From positions 1,860,001 through 1,924,000 of the forward strand of contig JBLXFH010000001.1 of assembly GCA_048262255.1 (NCBI GenBank): DNA of 64,000 nucleotides, in the 5' to 3' direction. Below, one piece after another: positions 24,627 to 33,290 of the stretch; positions within the stretch are counted from its first letter, which is position 1; each line of letters starts with the position of its first letter. Both the position numbers and the translations under genes were made by a program. The notes below the pieces were generated by a model. That model was not told where the DNA came from. It did no database searches and saw only the letters and a program-made list of their open reading frames with translations. This DNA is from JABMNT01 sp048262255. Lineage in GTDB: Bacteria; Pseudomonadota; Alphaproteobacteria; Rhodospirillales; Casp-alpha2.

Positions 24627-25616
24627 TTGGCCAAGCTTCTTGAAATAGAGGAATTGCAAACGCATTTCTTCACGTCGGCGGGTGTCGTAAAGGCAGTGGA
24701 CGGCGTTTCTTATACGGTTGACGAAGGCGAAACGGTTGCTGTTGTTGGTGAATCCGGCTGCGGGAAATCCGTTACCGCCATGTCAATTTTGCGTCTCATT
24801 CCCTGGCCTCCGGGCAAGATTGTTGGCGGTGCTATTAATTTTGACGGCGTTAACCTGCTGGACTTAAGCGAAGAGGAAATTCGCAATATCCGCGGTCGTG
24901 ACATCGGCATGATTTTTCAGGAACCGATGACATCGCTCAATCCGGTCCTGACGATTGGTCTGCAATTGACAGAAACCTTGTTGGCGCATCGCGATATTAC
25001 AGAAGAAAAAGCTCGGGAACGGGCGATAGAGCTTCTGGGCATGGTTGGGATTTCTGAACCGGAACGCCGACTGGATCAGTATCCGCACCATCTGTCAGGC
25101 GGCATGCGTCAACGCGTCGTCATTGCTATGGCCCTTTCATGCGAGCCGAAGCTGATCATCGCCGATGAACCGACGACGGCGCTGGATGTTACCATTCAGG
25201 CGCAGATTCTGGAATTGATGAAAGACCTGACAAAGCGCATGGGCGTGGCGATGATTGTTATCACCCACAATCTGGGTGTCGTTGCGCGCTACGCAGACAA
25301 GGTCAATGTGATGTATGCCGGGCGGATCATCGAGTCGGGGACGGCGCAGGATATTTATTACAATCCGAAACACCCCTACACGCTGGCGCTTTTGAAATCC
25401 GTACCGCGTATGGATCAGGCACGCCAGGCAAAGCTGGATCCTGTTGATGGACAGCCCCCGGATTTGTCGCAACTGGATGGTGGCTGTGCCTTCCGCCCGC
25501 GCTGCCGGTTTGCGACGGAACAATGCGCTCAGGCTTACCCGCCTCTGGAGAAGGTCACAGACAGCCAGTTTGCGGCTTGTTGGGAAAAAGATAAACTTGA
25601 GGAGATGGCATCATGA
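24627..25616 (+). CDS. Peptide/nickel-type ABC transporter, ATPase DppD-like
   Basis: A 329-residue ATPase of the Opp/Dpp family, one of two energising the importer. It has Walker A GESGCGKS, Q-loop MIFQEPMTSLNP, signature LSGGMRQR, Walker B LIIADEPTTALD and the C-terminal oligopeptide-transporter domain with a cysteine motif (CAFRPRCRFATEQC). The start is TTG 24627 with GGGAGG 8 nt upstream; the alignment of the family begins here (LLEIEELQTHF). It overlaps the second ATPase gene by 4 nt. Putting both ATPases first in the operon, before the binding protein and permeases, is less common than the reverse. Confidence 0.92.
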   Translation: MAKLLEIEELQTHFFTSAGVVKAVDGVSYTVDEGETVAVVGESGCGKSVTAMSILRLIPWPPGKIVGGAINFDGVNLLDLSEEEIRNIRGRDIGMIFQEPMTSLNPVLTIGLQLTETLLAHRDITEEKARERAIELLGMVGISEPERRLDQYPHHLSGGMRQRVVIAMALSCEPKLIIADEPTTALDVTIQAQILELMKDLTKRMGVAMIVITHNLGVVARYADKVNVMYAGRIIESGTAQDIYYNPKHPYTLALLKSVPRMDQARQAKLDPVDGQPPDLSQLDGGCAFRPRCRFATEQCAQAYPPLEKVTDSQFAACWEKDKLEEMAS

Positions 25617-26644
25617 GCGCCCTTGATGCACCTGTACGCGACGACACACAATTTCGCGGAAAACCGACGGAAGAGATTCTTGTCGACGTCAAAGATCTGA
25701 AAATGTTTTTCCCGGTTACAGAAGGTGTTTTTATCCATCGGGTGGTTGCTAACGTTAAGGCGGTCAACGGGGTCAGCTTCCAGATTAAAAAAGGCGAAAC
25801 CCTGGGGCTTGTTGGCGAATCCGGTTGCGGTAAAACAACAACAGGGCGCTGCATTCTGCAATTGGAACAGGCGACAGACGGTGAAATCCTCTATGAAGGG
25901 GCCGACCTGACAAAGCTCGATTCCAATGAGATGATCGAATTTCGCAAGAAAATCCAGATCATTTTCCAGGATCCGTTCAGTTCCCTGAACCCGCGCATGA
26001 CAATCGGCGAGATTATTGCCGAGCCCATGCAGGTCCACGGCATCATTACAGACCCGACCGAGCGCCGCCAACGGGTGCTGGAACTGCTGACAAAATGCGG
26101 TCTGAAAACCAATTTTGCCGAACGTTATCCTCATGAAATGTCGGGCGGTCAGCGTCAGCGTGTCGGGATTGCCCGCGCTTTGGCCATGAATCCGGAATTT
26201 ATTATTTGCGATGAAGCGGTCTCCGCGCTGGATGTGTCCATTCAGGCGCAGGTTATTAACCTGCTGGAAGACCTGCGCGACGAATTTGGTCTGACATATC
26301 TGTTTATTTCCCATGATTTGAGCGTCGTCCGGCATATCTGCCATCGGGTGGCCGTGATGTATCTGGGGAACATGGTTGAACTGGCCGATTGCGATGAGCT
26401 GTATGATCATCCGTTGCATCCCTATACGCAGGCGCTGCTGGAAGCGGTTCCGATCCCGGACCCGGATCTCGAGAATGGTCGGGCCCACAAGGTCGTTAAG
26501 GGCGAGATTCCGAGCCCGATGAATCCGCCGAGTGGATGTGTGTTTCACCCACGCTGCGAAAAAGCAGTCGCGAGTTGCAGCCAGAATGTGCCAGAATTTA
26601 GGGAAGTAAAGCCGGGCCATTGGGTGGCCTGCACTGAAGTGTGA
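25613..26644 (+). CDS. Peptide/nickel-type ABC transporter, ATPase DppF-like
   Basis: The 343-residue partner ATPase. Walker A GESGCGKTTTG, Q-loop IIFQDPFSSLNPRMT, signature MSGGQRQRVGIARAL, Walker B FIICDEAVSALDVS (Glu-Ala instead of Glu-Pro, normal for this subfamily), and the C-terminal domain ending in CVFHPRCEKAVASC. The N-terminal extension (~20 residues) before ILVDVKDLKMFF is not conserved in appearance. ATG overlaps the DppD-like stop. It is 73 bp before the substrate-binding-protein gene. Confidence 0.92.
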   Translation: MSALDAPVRDDTQFRGKPTEEILVDVKDLKMFFPVTEGVFIHRVVANVKAVNGVSFQIKKGETLGLVGESGCGKTTTGRCILQLEQATDGEILYEGADLTKLDSNEMIEFRKKIQIIFQDPFSSLNPRMTIGEIIAEPMQVHGIITDPTERRQRVLELLTKCGLKTNFAERYPHEMSGGQRQRVGIARALAMNPEFIICDEAVSALDVSIQAQVINLLEDLRDEFGLTYLFISHDLSVVRHICHRVAVMYLGNMVELADCDELYDHPLHPYTQALLEAVPIPDPDLENGRAHKVVKGEIPSPMNPPSGCVFHPRCEKAVASCSQNVPEFREVKPGHWVACTEV

Positions 26645-26717
26645 TCACCGAAACAAGTGGTGACGCATAAACGAAGGAACTCGGGAGGTTCCATTGAAAC
26701 TGGGTAAGGAGAGAGAA

Positions 26718-28328
26718 ATGAGTAACGCCTATACCAAATTGGCGGTATCTCTTGCGGTGGGGGCAGGACTTGCCTTTGGCGCAGGGGCCGCAACCGCTCA
26801 AACACCGAAATCAGGCGGTGTTCTTAATTTTGTTGTACCGGGCAAAGCTCCGAGCTACGACGGTCACATTGAAACGACTTATGCGATGGTTCATCGTGTT
26901 CGTCCATTCTACAGCCTGCTAATTCGTGTCAATCCGGACAATCCGTCCGACCCAAGTGACTTCGTCTGCGATCTGTGTGTTGGCGATGTGCCCACACCGA
27001 CGGATGGCGGAAAAACCTATACGTTTAAAATCCGCGATGGCGTCAAGTTTCATGATGGCACGCCTTTGACATCAGCAGACATCAAAGCCACATACGATAA
27101 AATCATCTTCCCGCCAGAAGGCGTTGCAAGTGCACGGAAATCGTTCTTCAAAGCTGTTGAATCGGTCACGACGCCGGACGCAAACACCGTTGTGTTCAAA
27201 TTGGCGTTCCCGACGGGAAGTTTTATCCCTGCGTTGGCAACACCGTTTAACTTTGTCTACTCGAAAGCTGACATTGATGCCCATGGACACTCATGGCATA
27301 AGAAAAACATTAACGGATCCGGTGCTTACAAGTTCGTCCAGCACCAGCAGGGCGCCTTCTTGGAAGGTGTGAAAAACCCGGATTACTATCTTCCCGGTCA
27401 GCCATATCTGGATGGTTTCAAAGCGATTACTTCGGCCAAAATGGCTCTGAGTATTCAGGCTATCCGTGGTGACCGGGCCGCTGCGGAATTCCGCGGTTTC
27501 CCACCAAAGGCGCGTGATGATCTGGTCAAGGCGCTGGGCGATAAAATCACGGTTCAGGAAAGTGATTGGAACTGCGTGCTTTTGGGTACGCCGAATCACA
27601 AGACGAAGCCGTTTGATGACGCACGGGTTCGTCAGGCTCTGACTTTGGGTCTGGATCGTTGGTCCGGTTCCAAATATCTGTCCAAGATCGCGATCGTGAA
27701 AACGGTTGGGGGTGTTGTTTTCCCAAGCCATAAGCTGGCCGCAACCAAGGAAGAACTGACGAAGCTCAAGGGCTATGGCACCGATATCAATGCCGCCCGC
27801 GCAGAAGCACAGAAGCTGCTTAAGGAAGCCGGCGCTGAAAATCTGAAGTTTACCCTGCATAACCGGGGCGTTGATCAGCCATACAAGGTTGTTGGTACCT
27901 GGATGATCGACCAATGGAAGAAAACAGGCATGAATGTTGACCAGCAGGTCAACCCAACGCCTGTATTCTATGACGTTCTGCGCAAGCAAAAGACTTTTGA
28001 TGTCTCACTGGACTTCAACTGTCAGTCCGTCATTAACCCGATTGCAGACATCACTAAATTCCTGGGTTCCGCAGGTAACAACTATGGATCCTATGAAGAT
28101 CAGCCTCTCGAAGACATCTATAACAACATTCTTCGTTCTGGTGATGTTGCCGAGCAACGGAGACTGATCCGTGACTATGAAACACGGGCTCTTTCCGATC
28201 AGGCTCACATCATGATTTCGCTGTGGTGGTACAAGATCAATCCTCACCGTTCTTATATGAAGGGCTGGAAGATTGCTCCAAGTCACTACTTGAACCAACA
28301 CTTGGATAATGTCTGGCTCGATAAGTAG
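26718..28328 (+). CDS. Periplasmic solute-binding protein, family 5 (peptide/nickel type)
   Basis: A 536-residue secreted protein that captures the substrate for the importer. ATG 26718 follows GGTAAGGAGA and opens a signal peptide (MSNAYTKLAVSLAVGAGLAF, cut after ATAQ); the in-frame codon at 26694 would precede the ribosome binding site. The mature protein shows the family-5 fold signature: GGVLNFVVPGKAPSYDGH, then YTFKIRDGVKFHDGTPLTSADIKATYDKI. No lipobox. Family members bind peptides, opines, sugars or nickel; the substrate cannot be read from sequence. An exceptionally strong hairpin follows the gene before the permeases. Confidence 0.92.
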   Translation: MSNAYTKLAVSLAVGAGLAFGAGAATAQTPKSGGVLNFVVPGKAPSYDGHIETTYAMVHRVRPFYSLLIRVNPDNPSDPSDFVCDLCVGDVPTPTDGGKTYTFKIRDGVKFHDGTPLTSADIKATYDKIIFPPEGVASARKSFFKAVESVTTPDANTVVFKLAFPTGSFIPALATPFNFVYSKADIDAHGHSWHKKNINGSGAYKFVQHQQGAFLEGVKNPDYYLPGQPYLDGFKAITSAKMALSIQAIRGDRAAAEFRGFPPKARDDLVKALGDKITVQESDWNCVLLGTPNHKTKPFDDARVRQALTLGLDRWSGSKYLSKIAIVKTVGGVVFPSHKLAATKEELTKLKGYGTDINAARAEAQKLLKEAGAENLKFTLHNRGVDQPYKVVGTWMIDQWKKTGMNVDQQVNPTPVFYDVLRKQKTFDVSLDFNCQSVINPIADITKFLGSAGNNYGSYEDQPLEDIYNNILRSGDVAEQRRLIRDYETRALSDQAHIMISLWWYKINPHRSYMKGWKIAPSHYLNQHLDNVWLDK

Positions 28329-28351
28329 TCAGTAAATGTTCCAAAATGAAA

Positions 28352-28379
28352 CCCGCTCGTCGCATGTGCGGCGGGCGGG
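28352..28379 (+). other. Intercistronic hairpin after the binding-protein gene
   Basis: A 13-bp stem (two G-T pairs) closing on a 2-4 nt loop, with arms 28352-28364 and 28367-28379, lies 23 bp after the binding-protein stop. No U-run follows, so it is not an intrinsic terminator. In other ABC operons such hairpins protect the upstream mRNA and raise binding-protein output over permeases; that role is inferred. Confidence 0.6.
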
Positions 28380-28421
28380 GCGTCATTCATTCAAATTAAG
28401 GGCTGCTTCGGGTACGTCTCC

Positions 28422-29393
28422 ATGATCAAATATTTAATTAAGCGCCTGTTTTTATTGTTGCCCACGCTGCTTGGGGCCGCAGTTTTAGTATTTTTCCTTT
28501 TACGGTTGGTGCCGGGAGATGTCTGTGAGATCAGACTCGCTGGAACCGGTCTCTATGCAGACCCTGAAGAAATTGCCTTGTGTCGCAAGGATTTAGGGCT
28601 GGACCAACCACTTATTATACAGTTCTTTGATTTTATCTGGGGCTATGTCACGTTTGATCTGGGTAAATCTCTGTGGACAGGAAATGACGTCACACATGAG
28701 ATCGGCTTGCGTTTCCATCTGTCGCTTCAGGTGGCAATTATGGCAACCGCAGTTGCAATTCTTATCGCTATACCTTTCGGCATTATTTCAGCAGTCAAAC
28801 AGAACACCTGGATCGATTATTTCGTCCGATTGTTTTCAATTGCGGGCATTGCCATGCCATCGTTCTGGTTAGGTATTCTCATTATCTTGGGATTGCTTAT
28901 TGGAACGCAGGAAATTCTCGGTGAACCCTGGATGCCGCCAATTCAGTTCAAACCCATATGGGAAGACCCCGTCTGGAATATCTCGCAATTGATATGGCCT
29001 GCGGTGGCCACAGGCTATCGTTATTCAGCCGTGGCGACCCGGATGACCCGTTCGGCGCTGCTGGAAGTTTTGCGCGAAGATTACGTGCGGACAGCCAGAG
29101 CCAAGGGCTTGCTTGAAAAAGTAATTATCAACCGACATGCCCTCAAGAACGCACTCCTGCCGGTGGTCACGATCATCAGTATCGAATTTGCCTTTCTGAT
29201 GGGCGGACTGGTTGTCACTGAACAGGTCTTTAACTTGAACGGCTTGGGTCGTTTGTTTGTCGAATCTGTCGGTGCCCAGGACTTTAACCTGACACAGCAG
29301 TTGGTGATGCTGGTGGTTTTGATTTTTGTTCTGACGAACTTTTTCGTTGATATTCTCTATGCGTGGCTTGACCCACGTATTCGTTACAGTTGA
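28422..29393 (+). CDS. Peptide/nickel-type ABC transporter permease DppB-like
   Basis: A 323-residue inner-membrane permease. It begins with the typical IKYLIKRLFLLLPTLLGAAVLVFFLLRLVPGD-type first helix and carries the BPD_transp_1 EAA loop (REDYVRTARAKGLLEKVIINRHALKNALLP), which docks with the ATPases. Six helices are visible. A GDVCEIRLAGTG segment after helix 1 contains a cysteine unusual for a DppB. The start is ATG 28422, 93 bp after the binding-protein stop and past the hairpin. Permease C follows 12 bp downstream. Confidence 0.92.
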   Translation: MIKYLIKRLFLLLPTLLGAAVLVFFLLRLVPGDVCEIRLAGTGLYADPEEIALCRKDLGLDQPLIIQFFDFIWGYVTFDLGKSLWTGNDVTHEIGLRFHLSLQVAIMATAVAILIAIPFGIISAVKQNTWIDYFVRLFSIAGIAMPSFWLGILIILGLLIGTQEILGEPWMPPIQFKPIWEDPVWNISQLIWPAVATGYRYSAVATRMTRSALLEVLREDYVRTARAKGLLEKVIINRHALKNALLPVVTIISIEFAFLMGGLVVTEQVFNLNGLGRLFVESVGAQDFNLTQQLVMLVVLIFVLTNFFVDILYAWLDPRIRYS

Positions 29394-29405
29394 GGAATTA
29401 CTGAT

Positions 29406-30308
29406 ATGGCAACGGTATCTGAAGTTCAGGTCGAAGCGGAATTCGAGGATCTGGCGGAAAAGAAAACCTTTAAAGATACGATCGTAACGATGATCCGCAA
29501 ACAGCCGCTTGGCTCGTGTGGGGCTCTGATCGTGATCGCCATGATTGTTATGGCCATCTTTGCGGATGTTATTACAACGATTGATCCTGAAGAAAATAAC
29601 CTTGAGTTTATGCTCGAAGCACCTGGAAGTATGTTCTTTCTTGGCACGGATCAATTTGGCCGCGATTTGTTGACGCGGATTATTTATGGGGCGCGTACGG
29701 CTCTGTTCGTTGGTTTCGTCTGCGCAATTGTCGGCTCCACACTTGGCCTCGTTCTTGGCGTTGCCAGTGCTTATTTTGGCGGGATGTTTGATCTGATCAT
29801 TCAGCGGGTTGTTGATGTGATCATGGCGTTTCCGCTGATCATTCTGGCGCTGGCCGTTGTTGCGACATTAGGGCCGGGGGTCGAGAACGTGATTATTGCG
29901 ATCACTATTCCGTTCGTGCCGCAGTGTGCGCGGGTGGTCCGCTCCAACGCTCTGGCGATCCGTGAAATTCCCTATGTGGATGCAGCGCGGGCTCTTGGTT
30001 TCAGCCATATGCGGATCATTCTTCGCCATATGGTTCCGAACGTCATGGCACCTTTCCTGATCATGCTGACCTCTTTTCTGGGCCAGGCCATTCTTCTGGA
30101 AGCCTCATTGTCTTATCTGGGCATGGGTGTTCAGGAACCGACAGCGGCTTGGGGCCTGATGCTGCAGGGTGGCGCTGAGGAATATGCGGAAAGTGCTCCC
30201 TGGGTTGCGATCTGGCCTGGTGTTGCTATCAGTCTGGCGGTGTTCGGATTTAATCTGTTTGGAGATGCCGTGCGCGATACGCTCGATCCGAAGCTGCGCT
30301 CGCAATAA
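29406..30308 (+). CDS. Peptide/nickel-type ABC transporter permease DppC-like
   Basis: A 300-residue permease, the partner of the DppB-like subunit. It has an N-terminal cytoplasmic tail, first helix ~38-58, the conserved LGTDQFGRDLLTRIIYGARTAL segment and the EAA loop (REIPYVDAARALGFSHMRIILRHMVPN). C-terminal GDAVRDTLDPKLRSQ is the family ending. It is the last gene of the five-gene operon; a terminator hairpin begins 17 bp after its stop. Confidence 0.93.
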   Translation: MATVSEVQVEAEFEDLAEKKTFKDTIVTMIRKQPLGSCGALIVIAMIVMAIFADVITTIDPEENNLEFMLEAPGSMFFLGTDQFGRDLLTRIIYGARTALFVGFVCAIVGSTLGLVLGVASAYFGGMFDLIIQRVVDVIMAFPLIILALAVVATLGPGVENVIIAITIPFVPQCARVVRSNALAIREIPYVDAARALGFSHMRIILRHMVPNVMAPFLIMLTSFLGQAILLEASLSYLGMGVQEPTAAWGLMLQGGAEEYAESAPWVAIWPGVAISLAVFGFNLFGDAVRDTLDPKLRSQ

Positions 30309-30324
30309 GCCTTACAGTTTTTTG

Positions 30325-30362
30325 AAACAGGCTGGCGCCGAAAAGCGTCAGCCTGTTTTCGT
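30325..30362 (+). terminator. Rho-independent terminator of the ABC operon
   Basis: A hairpin with arms AACAGGCTGGCGC and GCGTCAGCCTGTT (one G-T pair) and a CGAAAA loop is followed by TTTTCGTTT. It lies between convergent genes and may also serve the TPM gene on the other strand, where the run is weaker. Confidence 0.75.
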
Positions 30363-30367
30363 TTCAG

Positions 30368-30985
30368 CTACAAAATAATCAGATGGTTGGGCAACTCGTT
30401 CTTGTCGTCGGGATCTGCCGGAAAATGCGCGCCAAGAAGTGCCCCGCAGGCGTTGATCGCTCTTAAAAATCCATCCGCCGTTTTTTTCGCCTTCACATCC
30501 GAGACAAACTGCTCAACAATGGCCTCCCACTGCGCCGCATCAATTTTTTCATTGATGCCCTGATCAGCCAGAATTTCCACATAATGCTCGGCTACGGAAA
30601 CGTAGATCAAAATACCAGAGCGGTTTTTCGTGTGATGGATGTTGTGCGCAAAAAATTGTTCGCGGGCAAACCGTCGGGCTCTTTTCCTTCCCACTGATTT
30701 GGGGATAAAGAGGTGCTTGAGGGGGGGAAGGCGCAGCAGATAGGTCAGTAATACAAAAACAACAATTTGTCCCGAGACAAAAAAGGTAAGGGGAACAGCA
30801 GGGGCTGCAACAACAACCAATGCGGCGCCAAACAGGGCAATGATGGCCGCCCACATATAAGGGATAAATTCGTAACTGTCGCTTTCCCGCGTGATCACCG
30901 TGACCAGTTCGCCCGACGTTTTTTGTTCAACGCGGCGTATGGCCTCTTTGATTTTGTCCTGATCCGATTGTGTAATGAACCTCAT
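30368..30985 (-). CDS. TPM-domain membrane protein
   Basis: A 205-residue protein with an N-terminal helix region (ITQSDQDKIKEAIRRVEQKTSGELVTVI), two central membrane helices (~45-85) and a TPM domain (RSGILIYVSVAEHYVEILADQGI). TPM proteins were named from TLP18.3, Psb32 and MOLO-1 and act in membrane-protein maintenance; bacterial roles are poorly known. ATG 30983-30985 follows AGGAGGG; that ribosome binding site lies inside the 3' end of the preceding TPM gene. Third gene of a LemA-TPM-TPM operon. Confidence 0.82.
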   Translation of the reverse strand: MRFITQSDQDKIKEAIRRVEQKTSGELVTVITRESDSYEFIPYMWAAIIALFGAALVVVAAPAVPLTFFVSGQIVVFVLLTYLLRLPPLKHLFIPKSVGRKRARRFAREQFFAHNIHHTKNRSGILIYVSVAEHYVEILADQGINEKIDAAQWEAIVEQFVSDVKAKKTADGFLRAINACGALLGAHFPADPDDKNELPNHLIIL

Positions 30986-30987
30986 GG

Positions 30988-31749
30988 CTACCACCCTCCT
31001 GACGCGCCGCCGCCGCCAAATCCACCGCCGCCGCCGCTAAATCCACCACCACCAAATCCGCCGCTATAACCGCCACCACCGCCATAATAGGTGCCGTCTA
31101 TATCACCATGGGGGTAGGGTGGTTCCGTATAGGATCGATAAACACGGTAAACAAATATCAAACCAAAGAACAAAAGAGCTAAAACAAACCCCCAATCGGT
31201 TTCAGGGACTAACTCTAAGGGCGGAAGTTTTTCACCGTTGATGACGGCCAGAATGGCTAACGCCCCTTTGTATATGCCGTCGCTCATTTTCTGGGAACGG
31301 AACAGCGGCAGGATGTCTTTGTCAATGATCCGCTTGGCCGTGGCGTCGGGAAGGACACCTTCAAGCCCGTAACCCACCTCAATGCGCACCTTACGTTCGT
31401 TGGGGGCGACGATCAACAAAACGCCATTGTTGCGTTTTTCCTGACCAATCCCCCAATGTCGCCCCAACTGATATCCATAATCCTCAATGGGAAGCCCCTG
31501 TAGCGTAGGGACTGTGATGATTACAAGTTGGTGGCTGTTTTCGGCTTCCTCTTCTTTCAGCAGGGCAGTTAGCTCACGCTTCATCTGGCCCGGTATGAGG
31601 TTGGCGTTATCGACAACCCGGCCGTCCAGCCTGGGAAAGCTGATCTCCGCCGCCAAGGCCGCAGTGCAGATAAACAGCAGCATGGTCGCAAGTAACAGTT
31701 GCGCCAAAAGACGTGACGAGCGGGTCCATGCGCGTATCCATTCTGGCAA
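30988..31749 (-). CDS. TPM-domain protein with Gly-rich C-terminus (YgcG-like)
   Basis: A 253-residue secreted/membrane protein. TTG 31747-31749 with GGGAGGG upstream gives a signal peptide (LLAQLLLATMLLFICTAALAA). The TPM domain follows (~38-165: VVDNANLIPGQMKRELTALL, RNNGVLLIVAPNERKVRIEVGYGLEG), then one membrane helix (WGFVLALLFFGLIFVYRVY) and a low-complexity tail of Gly/Ser/Phe repeats (GGYSGGFGGGGFSGGGGG). The upstream frame from 31794 would include the ribosome binding site and is not needed. Gene order LemA-TPM-TPM is widespread in proteobacteria, and the products probably act together at the membrane. Confidence 0.85.
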   Translation of the reverse strand: MPEWIRAWTRSSRLLAQLLLATMLLFICTAALAAEISFPRLDGRVVDNANLIPGQMKRELTALLKEEEAENSHQLVIITVPTLQGLPIEDYGYQLGRHWGIGQEKRNNGVLLIVAPNERKVRIEVGYGLEGVLPDATAKRIIDKDILPLFRSQKMSDGIYKGALAILAVINGEKLPPLELVPETDWGFVLALLFFGLIFVYRVYRSYTEPPYPHGDIDGTYYGGGGGYSGGFGGGGFSGGGGGFGGGGASGGW

Positions 31750-31800
31750 GTTCAGCCCTCCCTCGCACTGTAATGCCCGGAAAAGGCCAGACAATTGGTC

Positions 31801-32427
31801 CTACTGGGTCATTTTGATTGTTGGTGCGGTCTCTATGCTTTGGACGTTTTCAACGGTGAAGTTCTGTTTGATCTCCGCATCGCTGTACAAAACGGCTGCC
31901 CAGATCCGACCCGGGAAGGTGCGGATTTCCGTATTATAGTTTTTCACTGATTCAATGTAGTCGCGCCGGGCTACCGCAATGCGGTTTTCTGTGCCTTCCA
32001 GTTGAGCCTGCAAGGTTGCAAAATTCTGGTTGGCTTTCAGATCGGGATAGCGTTCAACAACCACCATCAGCCGGGCCAATGCAGAGGAAAGAGCACCCTG
32101 ATTTTGTTGGAACATCTGGAAGGCCTGCGGATTGGTCAGAATGTCCTTGGGGACGGCCATCTGGGTGGCTTTCGCCCGCGCTTCGACAACGGCCGTCAGC
32201 GTTTCACGCTCGTGACTGGCATACCCTTTGACCACTTCGACCAGATTGGGGATCAAATCGGCACGGCGTTGGTACTGATTGAGCACCTGGCTCCAGGTCG
32301 CGTTGGTTTCCTCATCAAGCGTGGGGATGGCGTTGACACCACAGCCGGACAGGCCGAGCGCCATAAAGACCACCATCATAGTGGAGAGAAGGTTTTTGTG
32401 AATACCGAAAGCCAGAGCTTGTGCCAT
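31801..32427 (-). CDS. lemA: LemA family lipoprotein
   Basis: A 208-residue LemA protein. ATG 32425-32427 follows GAGG. A lipobox (LGLSGC) predicts a lipoprotein anchored after Cys in the first ~32 residues, unlike classical LemA proteins that keep an uncleaved helix. The family core is clear: WSQVLNQYQRRADLIPNLVEVVKGYASHE, then LMVVVERYPDLKANQNF and ENRIAVARRDYIESVKNYN with the ending FPGRIWA. The function of LemA is unclear; it is nearly always encoded with TPM proteins, as here. The longer start at 32478 would put 17 residues before the signal sequence. Confidence 0.88.
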   Translation of the reverse strand: MAQALAFGIHKNLLSTMMVVFMALGLSGCGVNAIPTLDEETNATWSQVLNQYQRRADLIPNLVEVVKGYASHERETLTAVVEARAKATQMAVPKDILTNPQAFQMFQQNQGALSSALARLMVVVERYPDLKANQNFATLQAQLEGTENRIAVARRDYIESVKNYNTEIRTFPGRIWAAVLYSDAEIKQNFTVENVQSIETAPTIKMTQ

Positions 32428-32503
32428 CAGAACCTCATTGAAATCAAATGTTGCTTTAGTTGTAACCCACTGGGGCATAGATGCAAGTGATTGTCAGGCA
32501 AGC

Positions 32504-33262
32504 CTATACACCCAAATACAGGCCACCGTTGACATGCAGGGTTTGGCCGGTGATGTAGGCCGCCTCGGGAAGGCACAGATAACGGACCATACTGGCGATT
32601 TCGTCCGGCGCGCCGAGGCGGTTGACCATGGGCGGAACGTCGAGCGGCGGGCGGACCCCGGCCGATGCCGGTCTTTCGGTATCGATGTGGCCGGGGGAGA
32701 CCACATTGCAGGTGATTCCGTGGTCTGCGACTTCGGCCGCAAGGCCACGGGTAAACCCGACCAGACCGGCTTTAGCGGTGAGCAAATGAACGCGGTTCTT
32801 GGTGCCGATATAGGCGGAGACGCCGCCCAGCGTTACAACCCGCCCCCACTTGCCTTTTTTCATATAGGGCAGACAGGCTTTTGATAGCAAAAATGCCCCG
32901 TCGAGCGGTACCGACAGGACCCGGTGCCATTCTTCCAGGCTCATTTGCTCAATGGGTTTTTGTCCACGAATGGAGGCATTGCTGATCAGGATATCGACCT
33001 TGCCAAAGGCCGCTGCTGCCATTTCGACCATTTTATTGACAACCGCCTCGTCCGTAATGTCGCCAATATGCGCCATGGCCTGTCCACCGGCCTCGGAAAT
33101 TTCGTGGGCGACGGCATCGGCGGCGGCACTGTCCTGAACCGCGTTGACAACGATGGCGGCGCCGTCATTGGCAAGCTGAAGGGCGATGGTGCGGCCAATA
33201 TTGCGCGCTGCACCGGTTACAATGGCAACGTGCCCGGCTAAAGGTCGGTTTTGATCGTTCAT
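32504..33262 (-). CDS. Short-chain dehydrogenase/reductase, atypical active site
   Basis: A 252-residue SDR. NAD(P)-binding motif TGAARNIGRT (16-25), NA-motif SNAS (94-97) and the C-terminal PGHIDTE are present. The catalytic Ser is S149, but the residue expected to be the Tyr of YxxxK (four before K164 in HLLTAKAGL) is Leu. A YIGTK string occurs two residues after S149 but is out of place for the usual geometry. Either the loop is rearranged or the enzyme is not a standard oxidoreductase. ATG 33260-33262 follows AGGAGAGA. The crotonase gene lies 28 bp upstream on the same strand, so an acyl-CoA-linked operon is likely. Confidence 0.82.
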   Translation of the reverse strand: MNDQNRPLAGHVAIVTGAARNIGRTIALQLANDGAAIVVNAVQDSAAADAVAHEISEAGGQAMAHIGDITDEAVVNKMVEMAAAAFGKVDILISNASIRGQKPIEQMSLEEWHRVLSVPLDGAFLLSKACLPYMKKGKWGRVVTLGGVSAYIGTKNRVHLLTAKAGLVGFTRGLAAEVADHGITCNVVSPGHIDTERPASAGVRPPLDVPPMVNRLGAPDEIASMVRYLCLPEAAYITGQTLHVNGGLYLGV

Positions 33263-33290
33263 ATGTCTCTCCTGTGATACGCGCCGTTGC

